Assembly (NCBI GenBank): GCA_004352715.1
Contig: SCFE01000019.1
Coordinates: 1,411,036-1,475,035, forward strand
DNA from: Hofstenia miamia
Taxonomy: Eukaryota > Xenacoelomorpha > Acoela
DNA: 64,000 nt
Direction: 5' to 3'
Within the stretch, counting starts at the first letter, position 1. Each line of letters opens with the position of its first letter. A program made the translations under genes and the position numbers. Below, one piece after another: positions 14,778-27,800 of the stretch. The notes beneath the pieces were generated by a model, which made no database searches, was not told the origin of the DNA, and saw nothing but the letters and a program-made list of their open reading frames with translations.

Positions 14778-15120
14778 TAGCACTATTTCAATCCTTCTTG
14801 GCATACTGATTGCAAGCTGCAAACGGAAGATGCTGGAATCTGCATGCACGCGGTCAACTCCTCTCAATCGCGGGCAAGTTCAACAGATGAAAATTTGCGA
14901 TTGGCAAGCCACAGGTGCTTGAGAATTCTATCATGTCTGCTGCTTGTCATTTTCTTCCGTCTGGAATTCTTCTTCGAAGATCTCTTGCCCTTGACAAATC
15001 GTCTGATCATTGATTTGGTGACTTTCAATTTAGCAGCAAAGTAGACCTGACTGAATCCTTCATTTATTAGGGCATTAATGATGCTTTTTGATACTCACTG
15101 CGATCACGCTTTCTACCCAT
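14778..15120 (-). pseudogene. Tc1/mariner-type transposase N-terminal remnant
   Basis: Read on the minus strand from an ATG at 15120, the start is MGRKRDRSEY. A frameshift near 15070 then leads into a helix-turn-helix-like segment with the pattern INEGFSQVYFAAKLKVTKSM, a basic linker (RSSKKNSRRKK), then RHDRILKHLWLANRKFSSVEL before an in-frame TGA at about 14857. The order HTH, basic linker and a second 'NRKFSS.EL' helix block is that of the paired-like DNA-binding region of Tc1-family transposases. The DDE catalytic part is absent. Known: this region binds the inverted repeats. The fragment is bracketed by TA runs, which fits TA target preference, but I could not match inverted repeats, so the copy is truncated and dead. 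Confidence 0.7.
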
Positions 15121-15190
15121 TAATAGCTATTTACTACAATAGCGAGCTGTTTTGTTGTTGGATCGAGTGTGTTAAGTAGACAAAAGTGAC

Positions 15191-15207
15191 NATATATATA
15201 TATATAT
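15191..15207. repeat. Single N plus (AT)n
   Basis: Same pattern as at 14636. An assembly gap in a TA run is likely. Confidence 0.8.
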
Positions 15208-17209
15208 TGATTTTGCTCTGAAATTGGTTTGTCGTCATCGGGAATCTCTCATTTGCAGAAATTATTGGAATATTGTACAGTGCTGCTCCATCAGATGCAC
15301 CCGACAAATCGATTGCCCCTTGTGGACACCGATGAAATATTTCGTTTGAACAAAAAATCATGTTTTCAAATTTTGTACTCAAAGGTCTTCAGCAATCTTT
15401 TCAATACATTGAAATACGAAATTATTATATTTAATAGGATTTTCCTCATCGAGCGGCCCTGTTTTCCATGATGTTTTTTTGAGAAAATTGGCACACCGCA
15501 ACCCGTGATCCGGTAACAAAGATTGGAGTTTGCTTTCGAACAAGTCTTAAGTGAAATCATTCTTGAGATTCTTTTAAAAAGTTTAACCTGAATGTATACT
15601 TGAAGAATTTAAAAGATTTGAATTTGCTGTGAATTAGTTCCATTTTCATAAGTTCTATTCAGTTTATGATGAATGTTTAGTTACATAATTAATTAATTGT
15701 GTTAATAGAACACATATGATGGACTGATGTACATTTCTATTGTTTTTCTAAAAACGGTGTTCAAAGTTGAGAACTTGTGCAAAATCATGTTATTCTATAT
15801 TTCATTTTAATCATGATAAATATGTTTTGCTGATATAATTAAAGCATTCACTAAAACAGAAAAAATGAAAATTAATTATTTAACGTTTAATAGTCTGATT
15901 AGTCTGTCATCAAAATGAAGGTTATCTCACTATGGTTCTTAGCAGCTGATGTATAGAATGCATATGCATTCAAAAAGCATTACCTATGCTATTATCAACA
16001 AATGTTTTCTTTGTTAGCATTTTCAAATTATTTGATTTACCGAAATGACTGCGATGTGGAAACACAGAAAAAAATATTTTGGCCGCAATTTGGAAACTCC
16101 CTCAGTAGTTTCAATTTGAATTATAAAAGACTGAACAAATAAATTGATAATTCTAACTACTTTTTTCCATTTTAGCACCTAGCCTTTTATGATTCATGCC
16201 CTTTGTAGTTTTAAATTAATTCAATTAGTAATCGCCCAATTGTTTACATAACGCTGTTGATGGAAAGAAATACCTGATTTATCAAAGAGTGCAGGATAAT
16301 TAAGCTTTCCATCGCGAATGTGTCCTTTCTCCGCAATTGCCTTAAACCGAACTGGTTCCCTTTGGATTTGGGGTAGGGGTCCTTTGCTTTTAGCACTGCT
16401 GATAAGCTACTCAGCAAACACCCGAGGGATGCTTCTAATTTTTCATACAATTTCCATTTATCACTATTCAATAAAATTCAACATCACATATTTTCAAACT
16501 ATAAAATTTATTGATTTTCCCACAATTTTCCGCTTCGCTTTTATCAACATAATTTTTCCCAAATTGTTCGACTGCAGCAGTATTCCTTTTATTGCAATGC
16601 TGTAAAAACACATCATTGACATTTTAATTTTCTTTCTTTCTTATTTATATGTATATCAAAGGGAAACTGCAGTTAGTCAATGAAGATGATAAATATCAAG
16701 TGGCTTTTAATCTCCAAACTGCACGTGTGGACTTGAATTTAAATGTTTTCAAAAATATCTAAGCTTTGCTTGTCAACGTAACTGTTTTTCAGATGCATGT
16801 GGTATTTTTTTATATTTCAACTTGGGTTGGCCCTGAGCATAATCTTTCATTGTCATTTGGTATCAGACTGATATTTTGCGAAATTTATATTAATGAATCA
16901 CTATTTTATTGTATTGTAATTTATGTGTTCTTGCTCTTAGGCCTAAACTGTCAGCCGATTTGCAAAACTTCATTATCTAAATAGAATATATCAAACAACC
17001 ACACATTATACAATAGCAAAATGTAGCTATTTGGTCAAGTGATACTTGCCTTGAATGTTTCTGTGACATCCAAGTAAGTTTGGAAATTATGCCAGCTTAC
17101 TAACTGGATGTAATATAGTGTAGCGTTTGATTTTGTAGATCATTAGTAATTAGCTAGAGATGTTTGCTCGAATCATCCCCATTTATTTAATTGACTTTTT
17201 TATTTTTAG
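15208..17209. other. Non-coding; possible intron upstream of the 17210 exon
   Basis: No supported gene. Short open stretches at 15229-15560 (both strands) and 16244-16605 show no domain. The block at about 16300-16430 is less AT-rich than its surroundings and could be a conserved non-coding element, but nothing in the sequence proves this. Confidence 0.4.
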
Positions 17210-17266
17210 ATATCAAAGAAGCAGATCAGCACAAATTGTACTGTGATGAGACCGCCTTCAGTGAAT
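17210..17266 (+). CDS. Internal exon 1 of the recognised set, plus-strand gene of unknown family
   Basis: A 57-base block is preceded by a classic acceptor (TTGACTTTTTTATTTTTAG, ending 17209) and followed by the donor GTAAGA (17267). The preferred frame takes two bases (AT), then 18 codons reading IKEADQHKLYCDETAFSE, and leaves one base (T). That T joins the GT that opens the exon at 43278 to make Cys, so the phases fit. A second frame (phase 0, ISKKQISTNCTVMRPPSVN) is also open, so the frame rests on the match with downstream exons. The length is a multiple of three, so skipping it would keep frame. No domain was recognised. It is probably part of a cytoplasmic or linker region, given the disordered character of the later exons. 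Confidence 0.6.
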
Positions 17267-19469
17267 GTAAGACTTTTCTTCTATTAGTTGAATACTAGCT
17301 TGTAAACGTAGTTGTAAAAGTGACTTTTGAATTAAAAGTAACGAACTCACTTTAAAACCTGGACCCCAAAACTGAACTTCAAAATCACAGAGTAAAGAAG
17401 ACGGTTGAATGAATGTTCATTAACTGCTAAAGTCAGCTAAATTATAATATTTAGTTACTCGCGATGGAATTTGGGAGAAAATGTTATTTAGGATAAACTT
17501 TTGTTTAAAATTTATTTCCACATGAGATCATTAATCCTGATTATTCTTTGATTTATAAAGAGCATTTTTCCAAGCTACTGCTCTCCAAATTTGGGCTTCT
17601 ATGTATTTGCACCTGCCAGCTGTATCAATTTATTCCAGTGAAATTTGCAACTTTTTAATATCTTTAAATCATTGAAAATTGTCGCTTACACTTCTTAAAC
17701 TTTATCTCACATTTCTAGTGTATTTTTGCAGTTAACATTTAAATTATAATTTGAATATAGTTTGAATATGTTGATTTTATGGAGCTGCGGTCGCCCCTAG
17801 TTATATGTACACTATAAGTCATTAAAATGGAAAATTCCAACACTGGGCCTCTTTATTGACGCAGAAATATGTAAGTAATCATTATTTACATTTTGACTAC
17901 GTCTAAACAACAACTCTTCTTCAACGGCTGTCTTGTTCTCCTTCAAAGTGAAGATTATTGTTTTATAGTTGTTACATGAATTCTTATCGTTGACCACACG
18001 TTTTGATTTTCTGCTATTTTCCCAAGCTTTGTGACAGCCTATTAATAGAAATATTCCATTCATAAATGCAATTCTCAATAAATTGTTAGTAAAATTATTG
18101 CTTTGCGTTTGGAAACGTTTTGCTGACAGTTATTATATCAAAATGCTTTTAATTTGAGCGAGTGTGGGCACCATGATTTACGATTGGTGGAGGATCTTTC
18201 AATAATTTCATATAATTGAATGCAAGGTTGAATAATATTTCCAGCAAACCATTAAATTTTGTTACTTCGTGCTATAAATTTTCTTTAAGCTCTTTCTATG
18301 ACGTGTAGAGGTAACATTCGCAATTGTTAGACATGTGGTAAAGTTTATTATTTATGATTTCGAATATTTTAGCATTACATATAAGTTTTTTATATGAGTT
18401 TGGAAATGTTCAAATAAGAACCATTGATATAGTTGGAAAAAGGCCGAAAGTAAAATTAAGGGAATCCGTTGTTGTTAAATTTTAATTATATCATATGCAT
18501 ATAGAAAAATTCTTAAGCCTGTTTTTAGTAAAAATTTCATTTTAAACATGTTCTGCGTGGTTATTTTACGCCACTAATATACATCTTTCGTGAATTATTT
18601 TAATCCCTAGTCTCCGAATAACTTCCATAACAACATGCTTTCCATTAAATTAACGTAATTAAATCAATTTAATAAAGTTGATTTTACAATGTGATTTTCT
18701 GTATTTTTTCGATTAAACTTATTTTTCGATATAAATTTAAATTCTATGTCATCCTTGAAGCGCATTGGCAACTTTATTTTTCACGTCTGCAAGCGAAGCC
18801 TTATGATTTCAAAAGACAATTCTCTTTGTGGATTCTGTCGTTAACCCATTTCTCCATGCATTTTTCCATTCAATTATTTCGCTCGAATATTCATCGACTT
18901 CAATAGATTTTATGCCTATATATAAATCAGCACTATGGTTCTATGCTAATTATTTCAGTTTAGAATATCCTCTGGTTCAGGAATTAGATTTCTGATATTA
19001 AAATTTTCACACTAATCTTGGTCGTGGGCATCATAGTTATTTTCATGGTTGTATTTTCTGACTTAATACTACATTTAAATAACCCCTTAGATGATTTTTT
19101 CGTTATTAAAAGTGAAACTTCTTTACAAAAGGTAATTTAATTATATTGTGTTATAGAAATTCCATTTGTATCTATAATACAACATGTGATATTTGTTAAC
19201 GTGACAAACCATCACTGGGCATAGGAATTGCGGTTTAAATTACTTTTTAAGTAAATTGTGCATTTTAATTGCCGAGAAAATATAACTATAAAGCATTTCA
19301 AATTTCGCTGTTTTTACAACCACAGTAAAACAAGCAAGCTATCTGCAATTTGTAAAACAAATCTGATTCTGTTTGATCAGTTTACCAAACGCTTAATAAT
19401 AGATTCTGCATTCCTGCTAATTGATTTCCTTTAATGCACAAAACTGGATCCAAAATTTTGATTTTGACA

Positions 19470-19491
19470 TATATATATATATATATATATA
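19470..19491. repeat. (AT)n microsatellite
   Basis: Uninterrupted AT run. Confidence 0.95.
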
Positions 19492-21655
19492 GATTTCTTT
19501 AATGAAAAAATAGCTAATATACACCTGTGAAGTAATCAAAATAACTAGTTGTTCCAAGAAAATAACACTTGGATGTTGTTGGGTGGAAAGCTAAATTATT
19601 TGTCTAATTAACTAAGTTGCATTTGAATAATTTCAATATAAACAACGTGTTTATTTGAATGCAGTAGGTCTGAGGCGCTTATCAATATATTATTAAAATG
19701 TGTGTCTCCAGAAAACACACCATTTGACTTTTACTTCAGCGACAATAACTGAATTTCCCTTGTATCTTTAAAAATTTATTGTTCATTGTAAATAACTAAC
19801 TTTAATTTAACATAGACTTTGCAAGTAAACCACTCCTCTCTCAAAGTTTGAAATAAATGATAGCTTTTGTGGATGTTTCCATTTAACCTTTTCATATACA
19901 TTTTGTGATAAATAATTTACAAGACCTTGCTATAGAAATTCTCTCAGTACTAGTAATATATGTAAACATTTGAGAGAAAATATGTAGAGGATCATTACTA
20001 GCAATTTCATATCAAAAAGTAAACCATGTCGTCTGCCCCAATTGACAATTCGCAAAACTGAGCACGACTCAAAGTATTGGTGGGTGTGGCCCAAGCAGTG
20101 TTCACTGCAACGGTTGATTAAATTCTTAATACATCGCCAGTCATAAATCAATAAACTATTCAACTAGCTTGCCTCAATAGAACCATTTTTGCGCGGCATC
20201 CTTTAACACTTTGCATGAAGATAGCAAACATATAATATTTTGAAAATTACCGAAAATTATTATAACGTTAGAATTTGATTGGAAGTTTTGCTGGATATCA
20301 ATTCATTCCTTGACAACTGCTGCGTTGTTTCAGCTAACGTTATTTTGATGTTTGTATTCTTGTGAATGGCACATGAAAATGCTACAGCTCGCAGATGGCA
20401 CTTGTTTAACAGCAGCTGAAGAAATAGATGCGCATTAAATACAAATCAAATTAAGGAATTAATTTAGAGGGAAACTGTTTGGTTGCTTAAGTGTTACATG
20501 TACTCTTGTTTTTTCTCTAAAATATCTATTGAAAAATTCATTTGAATGTACAAAGGTGAAAATCGGAATTTATAGTTTAATAGCAAATATATAATTTTTA
20601 AAGATAATTTTCATGTTTATTTTTCTTGCGATTGAATCATGTGTGTAGGATATCGATCAAAAATTGACATTAGAACAGGGTCCTAGGTAAAGTGCGGTAC
20701 AGATCATTTAGTACACCCTAGACCACTTTTATGTTGTTCGATGAATTTCCAACAACATCATTCTAGTAAGCAACACTTCAACTCAGCAATATGAATGGTT
20801 ACTAACCTTATAATTATATGAATGTGTCTGCGGTTCGCCAAATATTGACAAGATTAATGGAAAAAATTGGACATTTACAATCGAATTTGCCCCTTTTCTT
20901 ATAAGTTTGCATTTCTTTTAGATAAATCCCGACTTGAATATGTACTAATTATTGGTTATAAAATTTCGGTAACCTCCATATCTCATGAACATCTATTTTG
21001 CTTCAGAGACGTTATTCCTCGCCCTATTAATAAAACTCATATATTACAATGCCAAAGCAGGGTTTTAACATTGTGAAGGCTGCGCCGCATGAGATAGGTT
21101 TAAGAAATAAATTTCTGACAAGTATGAATTGATTTTATGCGCAAATAGCCTTCAAGATGCGTTCACTGCTGAAATAAATCACACTAATTACTATCTTTGC
21201 CACACCTTCTTCTGATTAAAAACCGTTGAGTTCTTGACAATTATGGATTACAGGTATTTATCATACGTACAATGCTCTAAATTCTTGTTAAGCTTTAAAC
21301 ACCAATCTTACGCAATTAATTTCCCTCGTTTGGGAAATTCATTTTTATCTTCTTGCTCGCATGAATGCGTTTTGTTGGTTTTCCGTCAACCGGAAATCCC
21401 TGACATATGAGGGGTGTTAATTGTGATAAAGTCAGTAACGCAATTTCGTTTAATTAAGACTTTTTAAGTATTATGTTAAAATACAAAATATATCCTTACA
21501 GCTTTCAGTTGCATGACATATCAAATATAAATTTCAGGAGATTTTTATGTTTGAGTAAAGACTATGGAGAAAAGCGAAACGCCTTGTATTTCAATGCATA
21601 TTCACCAGTGTTAAATCAGGCCAGGATTTTTTAATCACTTAGTAATAATATATAA

Positions 21656-21695
21656 CAGGCGCGGCTTTAAGATTTTTAAAACAAGGGGGGCACCA
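21656..21695 (+). mobile_element. Possible solitary hAT-type left end
   Basis: CAGGCGCGGCTTTAAG followed by an A/T stretch and AAGGGGGGCACC resembles the CAG(T)GGCGG...GGGGGG start seen in many hAT elements. No matching right end or target duplication was found downstream. Confidence 0.3.
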
Positions 21696-22784
21696 TCCAA
21701 TTTTGTTTCAAGAAAACTAAAATGGAAATGTAAACAAAAATAACTCCAAGAGAAAACTTCATTGTAAAATGTAACCTTTAAATGTTCAAATTAATGCATT
21801 GCTCACCTTAAATTGTCGGATGAAACTTGCTTTTATAAAATCTTTTCCTCAGTGGGCGTTAGGATTAAAATAGGTTTAAATTAGGTCACGTTTGATAGTG
21901 GAGCAGGTCAGGTCTGAAGTCACACATAACATTGACATTTTTATTGTAAACATTAGGCTAATCTATGTAGATGTTGTCGGGAGAAACTGCATTCAATTTT
22001 CATCTGAACACACAAACAGTTATCGTCTGATGAGCACTTTGATTAACAGTCACTAATGCAAATATTTGTCAGAAAATGTCTTCTATTAAATAGCAACGAA
22101 ATTATTACTTAAATTCAATCATAGTGAGATGCAGCTATCAGTTTAAAAAACGATTGATTGGCAAACAAATTATCTATTAATCATTCGTTGATTTAGTATA
22201 GATACTTAACCGTTCGTTAACCATTATATTCTTTATTTAGTTCATAATCTTGTCGTCGATGACGATAATTACGATTAATCGTTAATCAATTAGTTTCTTA
22301 TAAGAATGCACGACGCATGTGAAAGACGTCAAGGTCCTGATCGTACCATGAATTTTTTCATATTCGTGAGATTCATCAGCACATAATATAGATTTTGTTG
22401 ATTATAGTGAGAATTTAGGTTGTGGGTGTTGGCAGTTGATGTTCGTAGGCATCTTATCACAGTAAAATCATTTTAAAGCGAGGTCGTGCTATTCAAAATT
22501 AATTGAATCATTCAACGTTTATATAGCGATAAACATCACCGGGGAGGCTGAGAATAACGTCTGGACAGGCACTTACATTAAACCTTATTGTTTACGAATT
22601 TCTATTTTGCGTGAGCCTGTTTATCGACTCCAATCGCTATTGTTTACTATAAAGTTTATGTCCAGATAGTTATTTCGGAGTTTGCTTCATCATTTGGGCG
22701 TAGCTTAAAGAATAAAATCGCCACCCTTCATTTCATATAGTGTGCTTTTAGCACTGGAATAATATCTGTTTTTCCTTTCCTGAC

Positions 22785-22801
22785 TATATATATATATATA
22801 T
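22785..22801. repeat. (TA)n microsatellite
   Basis: Short TA run. Confidence 0.9.
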
Positions 22802-24880
22802 AATTTTAACTTTGTATTCTACATAAACAGTAGTTCGAAGTTTCAGTTAGTTTAAATTAATGTTTGCATTCCAAGTATTGGTATTTGTAAGTGCATTTCA
22901 ATTTTCAAAATAGTATGAAGGCCTTTTAGAATTGTTAGAAAACGTCTAGCATAGCATATCTCACTTGAAAAAGGTGAGGATTTCTAAGAATTCTGTAAGC
23001 GCAGTTAGAAAAATGAGGAATTCTTAAAATTTCAATGACGTATTTTCCAAAATATTACAGAAATTTAATTAGTTTATTGATCACGGGATTTCGCAGACAT
23101 TGAAGAAAAGATATACGTCTATATGTGGGTCGGTAAGAAAGCAATTCGGAAGCAAATAGGCCATTCAGCATCTGCTTACACTGTTCAAAACGTTACACTA
23201 TGTGGAGCAATAGGCGCCGAGTAATTTAAATAGATTGCGGTTAAAGGAAATATCCGTTTTTTAATTGTATTGCTCCTCGAATTTAGATTTTACCATTAAT
23301 GCATATATTTTTAAATTATGGTTAAATCATTGCATTGGGTTTCTCAAAGTCCATTTTTTCATTTTACCCAACCCTTTCTGTATAGAATAACTCTAATTCA
23401 CTTTAGCTGTTGTGCTTAGCTATAGAGATTCAAACTGGCTTTCCAGTGAGGGTTTTTACAGTAGGGCCGATTAAGTAAAAAATTTATCGGTCATAATTAC
23501 CTGTTTCAAAAATCGTTGCATATCTAGACATCGGAATGGCATAAACTGTAATTTGTGTCGCAACTAAGCAAAATTATTTAAAATTTCATTTTTGTTAGAT
23601 TTTTTTCTATCCTTTTTAATAATTGATATCTCATTCCGATGATTCATCGTTTGAAGGGCAGGGCGGTGAACGTTTGTACTCATTTTCATGGCCAATACAT
23701 CTTGCAGCATACGTAGTTCATACGCGCACAGACCCACATGGATATTGACATGTGTTGGCTGGGTTTTGGCTATGTTAGTGTAGAAAATGGGAGAAAATTC
23801 AGTAAAACTTTTTTGCGATCACGTCGCAGCGCGCGTAGACCAACCCAAATGCAGTGAATCGAACTTATAAAAATATGTTCAAAAAGAAATTTTCATTTTT
23901 AGTGAATGTATTTTCATTAATTTGTTATATTATTCTAAAGTTGAATTATGGTATTCAATTTGGTAGTAATTGATTGTAAATTTCTAAGTTGTCCATATTA
24001 GTTTAGCAAACGGAAAATTTGAAGAAATGTTTAGTGAGTTTCATATAAATGCGCTCAAAATGGGCCGAATTTGTGTTAATTTAATAGGAAAGACCTAAGG
24101 TTTCCATGTCTGGATTTATCTTTGCCTCCATTTGACACTCATTCGCAATTATATATTAACCTATATTGAAACCAAATCTTCATCCTCATTGAAGTTTTGA
24201 TATTTTTTAATTTGACATTTAATTCAGCGTGTGCATCTTTTTAATAAGCTTGCATTTCAATTGTTTTGGTAAAGTTCAACATGATTATTGTAATCTCCAC
24301 AAAGCTCATCTCTTTTCTCTATGAAGAATAACCTTTGTATAGCGACATTACGTTTAAAGTAAAGTACTACCGAGTGAATAATTGAATTAATTGGTTATGT
24401 TCTTATCCTTTGTGGACACTAATATCTTAATTTAATCTTTTTTATGTAGATATTTTAAAAATTAGAAATATTTTCTTTAAAATTGTATTCCATTTTTGGA
24501 AGAAGTGAAATTCTAGAATTGAATTCATTTTTGTATTTCAACACATCTTACTGCTCAGAATGGGCCCGAGCCAAGCAAAGGGAGGACTGGGTCGTAAATT
24601 TAATAAGGTAAAATTTAACAAGCACGCCTTAAAATTTTTAAATTTTGCTTTTTTGTAATTTTGCATTCATTTTCATTTTTCTGGAAAATTCTAATAAACT
24701 AAGAGCCAAGAATAACATTAATGTGTTGAAGACGAATTTTAAATAATTCTACTGCCCTGAAATTATATTTTTCGGGCTATCATGGTCATGACCTCAAACA
24801 ATTGGCCCGTACCCATCTCTAATCCAGCTCATATTTTATTATGCTACCTCAATTCCTGTTCAATTGCATTCACAGAAGCA

Positions 24881-24899
24881 ATATATATATATATATATA
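24881..24899. repeat. (AT)n microsatellite
   Basis: Short AT run. Confidence 0.9.
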
Positions 24900-27800
24900 A
24901 TAGATGTAATTAGTATATCAATGCAAAGAACAATTTCGAGAATTTTGGTTCGAAATTCCAGGAATAATTTCGAAAATATTTGTCTGAAATTCAAGAAATA
25001 GCTGTTGGAAATTGAAGGAATAATTTATTCGAAAAACCGTAGCTTTATCGTTCCCAGCGAACGAGGTCGAAATCTTCTTTCTTTTTAATGAGGATGAGGT
25101 AGTCGCGGCGCTTAATGGGTCTACGTTAATTTTCACTGTAATTTATTCTTAAATGTTATCCCAAAATGCTGTCAAATAGGGAATTCAAAGTACTAGTAAA
25201 TTAGTTTTTCTTTAACAAACTTTTTACCAAGAATCATTAGTTTTCCTGCTGCCTCATTATTTTTTGTCATTATAATACTCGACCATTTTCCTAAAAACAT
25301 TATTTGGAGATATTAATACTTGAGATTAGCTAATATTTCCGGAATTTCTGACGTTATTAAAATCACATTCAAATTAATAATTTACATTAAAATGACGTCA
25401 TTCATCCAAATTTTATCAATAGTTTGCATATTTTTTCCTAAAACTTTAAGCGTTTGAAAAATGAATATTGACTTGCTTCTCATTTCTAATTTTTCTCCAC
25501 ATTTTTTAAATAATTCTCTGCAAGCCTAGTAGGAATTTTGAAAATCCTTGGAAGGTATTGGTACGTCTATGGGTAAATGTGTCCCCCCACTTTCTTTATG
25601 ATGAAGATATAGAATGCAAATTTTTGAGTATGGGAAAGAATCTGATTTCTTGAAAACATTAAAATTTTCGCCATCCTTGTTGTTGAAATCATAATGCTGC
25701 ATAAAGTGCTTTGGGAACCCCACTACCCTCAATTGTTTTATTTGTGTAGGCGGACCCTCCAAGTCTCCTTCAAGAGGTGTCATGGGCAAAGCAAGAGGTA
25801 ATGGCGTTTTCACGACCTAATAAAACCTCAAACCTTCCAAATTTGTTTACCATTTTCTAAAATTTATTTTTTAATAGACCTTCTCCCTTAGAAAATTGAG
25901 TTTAAGTTTCCATTAAAAATATATTTGGAAAGTTGAGATTTGGAAAGGTGAAAAAAGTCGACATTACAGAGTTTTATGAAGCCATCACAGATTGTAAAAA
26001 AATACCTGGATTACTTTGGGACGAAATCAACAGCGAAAAAGCAAGCAAATGTAATACTTATTGCTTTTTTAGTTTGTGAAAGTATTCCTTATTTCCATCT
26101 AGACAGAGATAACGATCGAATATCGAAAATTGAAATACACACTTTGTTAGCTTTGATAAACAAATGAAGCTGTAGAAATAAGAGTTTATCTTAAAATTAC
26201 TTAGTTGTGAATCTTTAGAAGTGTGCTGTAAATTTGAAATTATCTTTTTCAAATGGATGGATTCCTATTAACCGTTTCCTAACTACTCACTAACTGTGAA
26301 ATCAACAATTTTACACTCGCTGAATCCAAATAACTTGTCATCGGCTAACAATTACTCCTCTATTCCCATCAGATCCCTCTTTTATCATTTGGAAATGAGG
26401 CACAAATAAATTGAAGATATTGTGTGTAGGACCGGAATACCATCGTGTTAAAACCTTGCCGCACATGAAAACTACATTACTTTTATATTTGGCTAAATAA
26501 ACATTTGGCAAGTTGATCAGTCGGCAAAACAAGTTTACAAATTGTTTTTTAGAATTAAGTGAATGCGAAACCTGTGTATTTGAATGGGACCAACTCCTTG
26601 TGGGACATCTTTCGATGAAAGAGAGAATAATCGTCACATGTGAACCGACCAATTTTTGCGTTTTGTAATTAACAATCTAGTTTAATCTTAGTAATTGTGC
26701 AAAGCATTAGCTGGCATTTATTAAGATTATTTGTAATAATTGTGTAGTTATGCAGTTAATAATTGCTACAAGCAGTAGATATCAAAACGATAGACGTGTA
26801 TTGTTAGGAATCCGGTTTTTCCTAGCCGTTAGGTCGAAAAGACAGTATTTACACAAAGTTTTGTAAAATATTATTGTTCCACCTTCGATAAACTGTACTT
26901 ATCAACTTAAGTTTAGAAATTAAACTTTTGCTTTGTCGTAAATGTATTTATAATTACTAAGATGTATAATTATGCGATAATTTTCCAAAAATGTGTTACG
27001 GCCTCCAGGTAATATTAGTTCACTCTCCGGTTAGACCGGCGATCTGGCACTAATTACGACGGGCTGCTAAAGTTTAGTGAATTATGTGACATCTGCATTG
27101 TGTATAATTCTACGACCAGTTGGTTATCGTAATTAATTTTGTCTCCCTAGAGCTTTTTTATTAATACATAAGTCATGGGTCGAAAACGTTGAAAGCATCG
27201 CGTTGCTAAAGAACACATTAACGACCTTTTTCTCAACCAATTACTCAAACGCCTCGTCACATGTTACCCTTTACAATTGCTTTTGTTCTCTATACATTTT
27301 TCTTAATTATTTTTGGATGGAAAACAATTTAAGCTTAAATTAATTCGGAGTTCTAATTGGGGCAAACTTTAATTTTTTAAATTTCAGTTTTGAATATCTA
27401 TTTGCAAAATGTGGGTTTTACTTAATTTTCTTGTAGAGAAGGGTGTATAAAGGCCTGAATACATACTATTTTGCCCCTAACCTGTACTTGAATTATTTGC
27501 TTCAATGGCCTTCATAATATATAATTGTCTATCATTCCTCGAAGCAGTTCAAAGACTGTCATATACAACCAGGAGCATGTGAAGAGGGAGTTAAGGGGAT
27601 TTTAGTGCCCCATAGGTTTGAGTCCCAAGAAATTTATGCATTTGTGCACTCCTGTATCCAACCCACCTCCAGTTTCTTCGTGTCGGCCCAAGCCAACTTA
27701 CAAATCAGCCAACCTACCGGTCCTACCCAAACTTTATTAAATTGTGTTTTTATAATAATGTATAAGTTTTAATGGTTCTCAAAAAAACGCTTTCTTAAAC

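Noticed and set aside
15134-15560. Extension of the Tc1 transposase into the overlapping open frames at 15.1-15.5 kb
   Set aside because: None of the frames there shows catalytic DDE-region motifs, and they lie upstream of the minus-strand start.
24555-24825. MITE with ATGGGCCCGAGCC / GGCCCGTACCCAT ends
   Set aside because: The ends are only loosely complementary and no target duplication could be found.
25526-25813. Minus-strand open frame of 95 codons
   Set aside because: Protein-like stretches (PLPLALPMTPLEGDLEG) but no domain, splice signals or partner reading; cannot be told from chance.
26338-26652. Minus-strand open frame of 104 codons
   Set aside because: No recognisable domain or motif; composition not convincingly coding.
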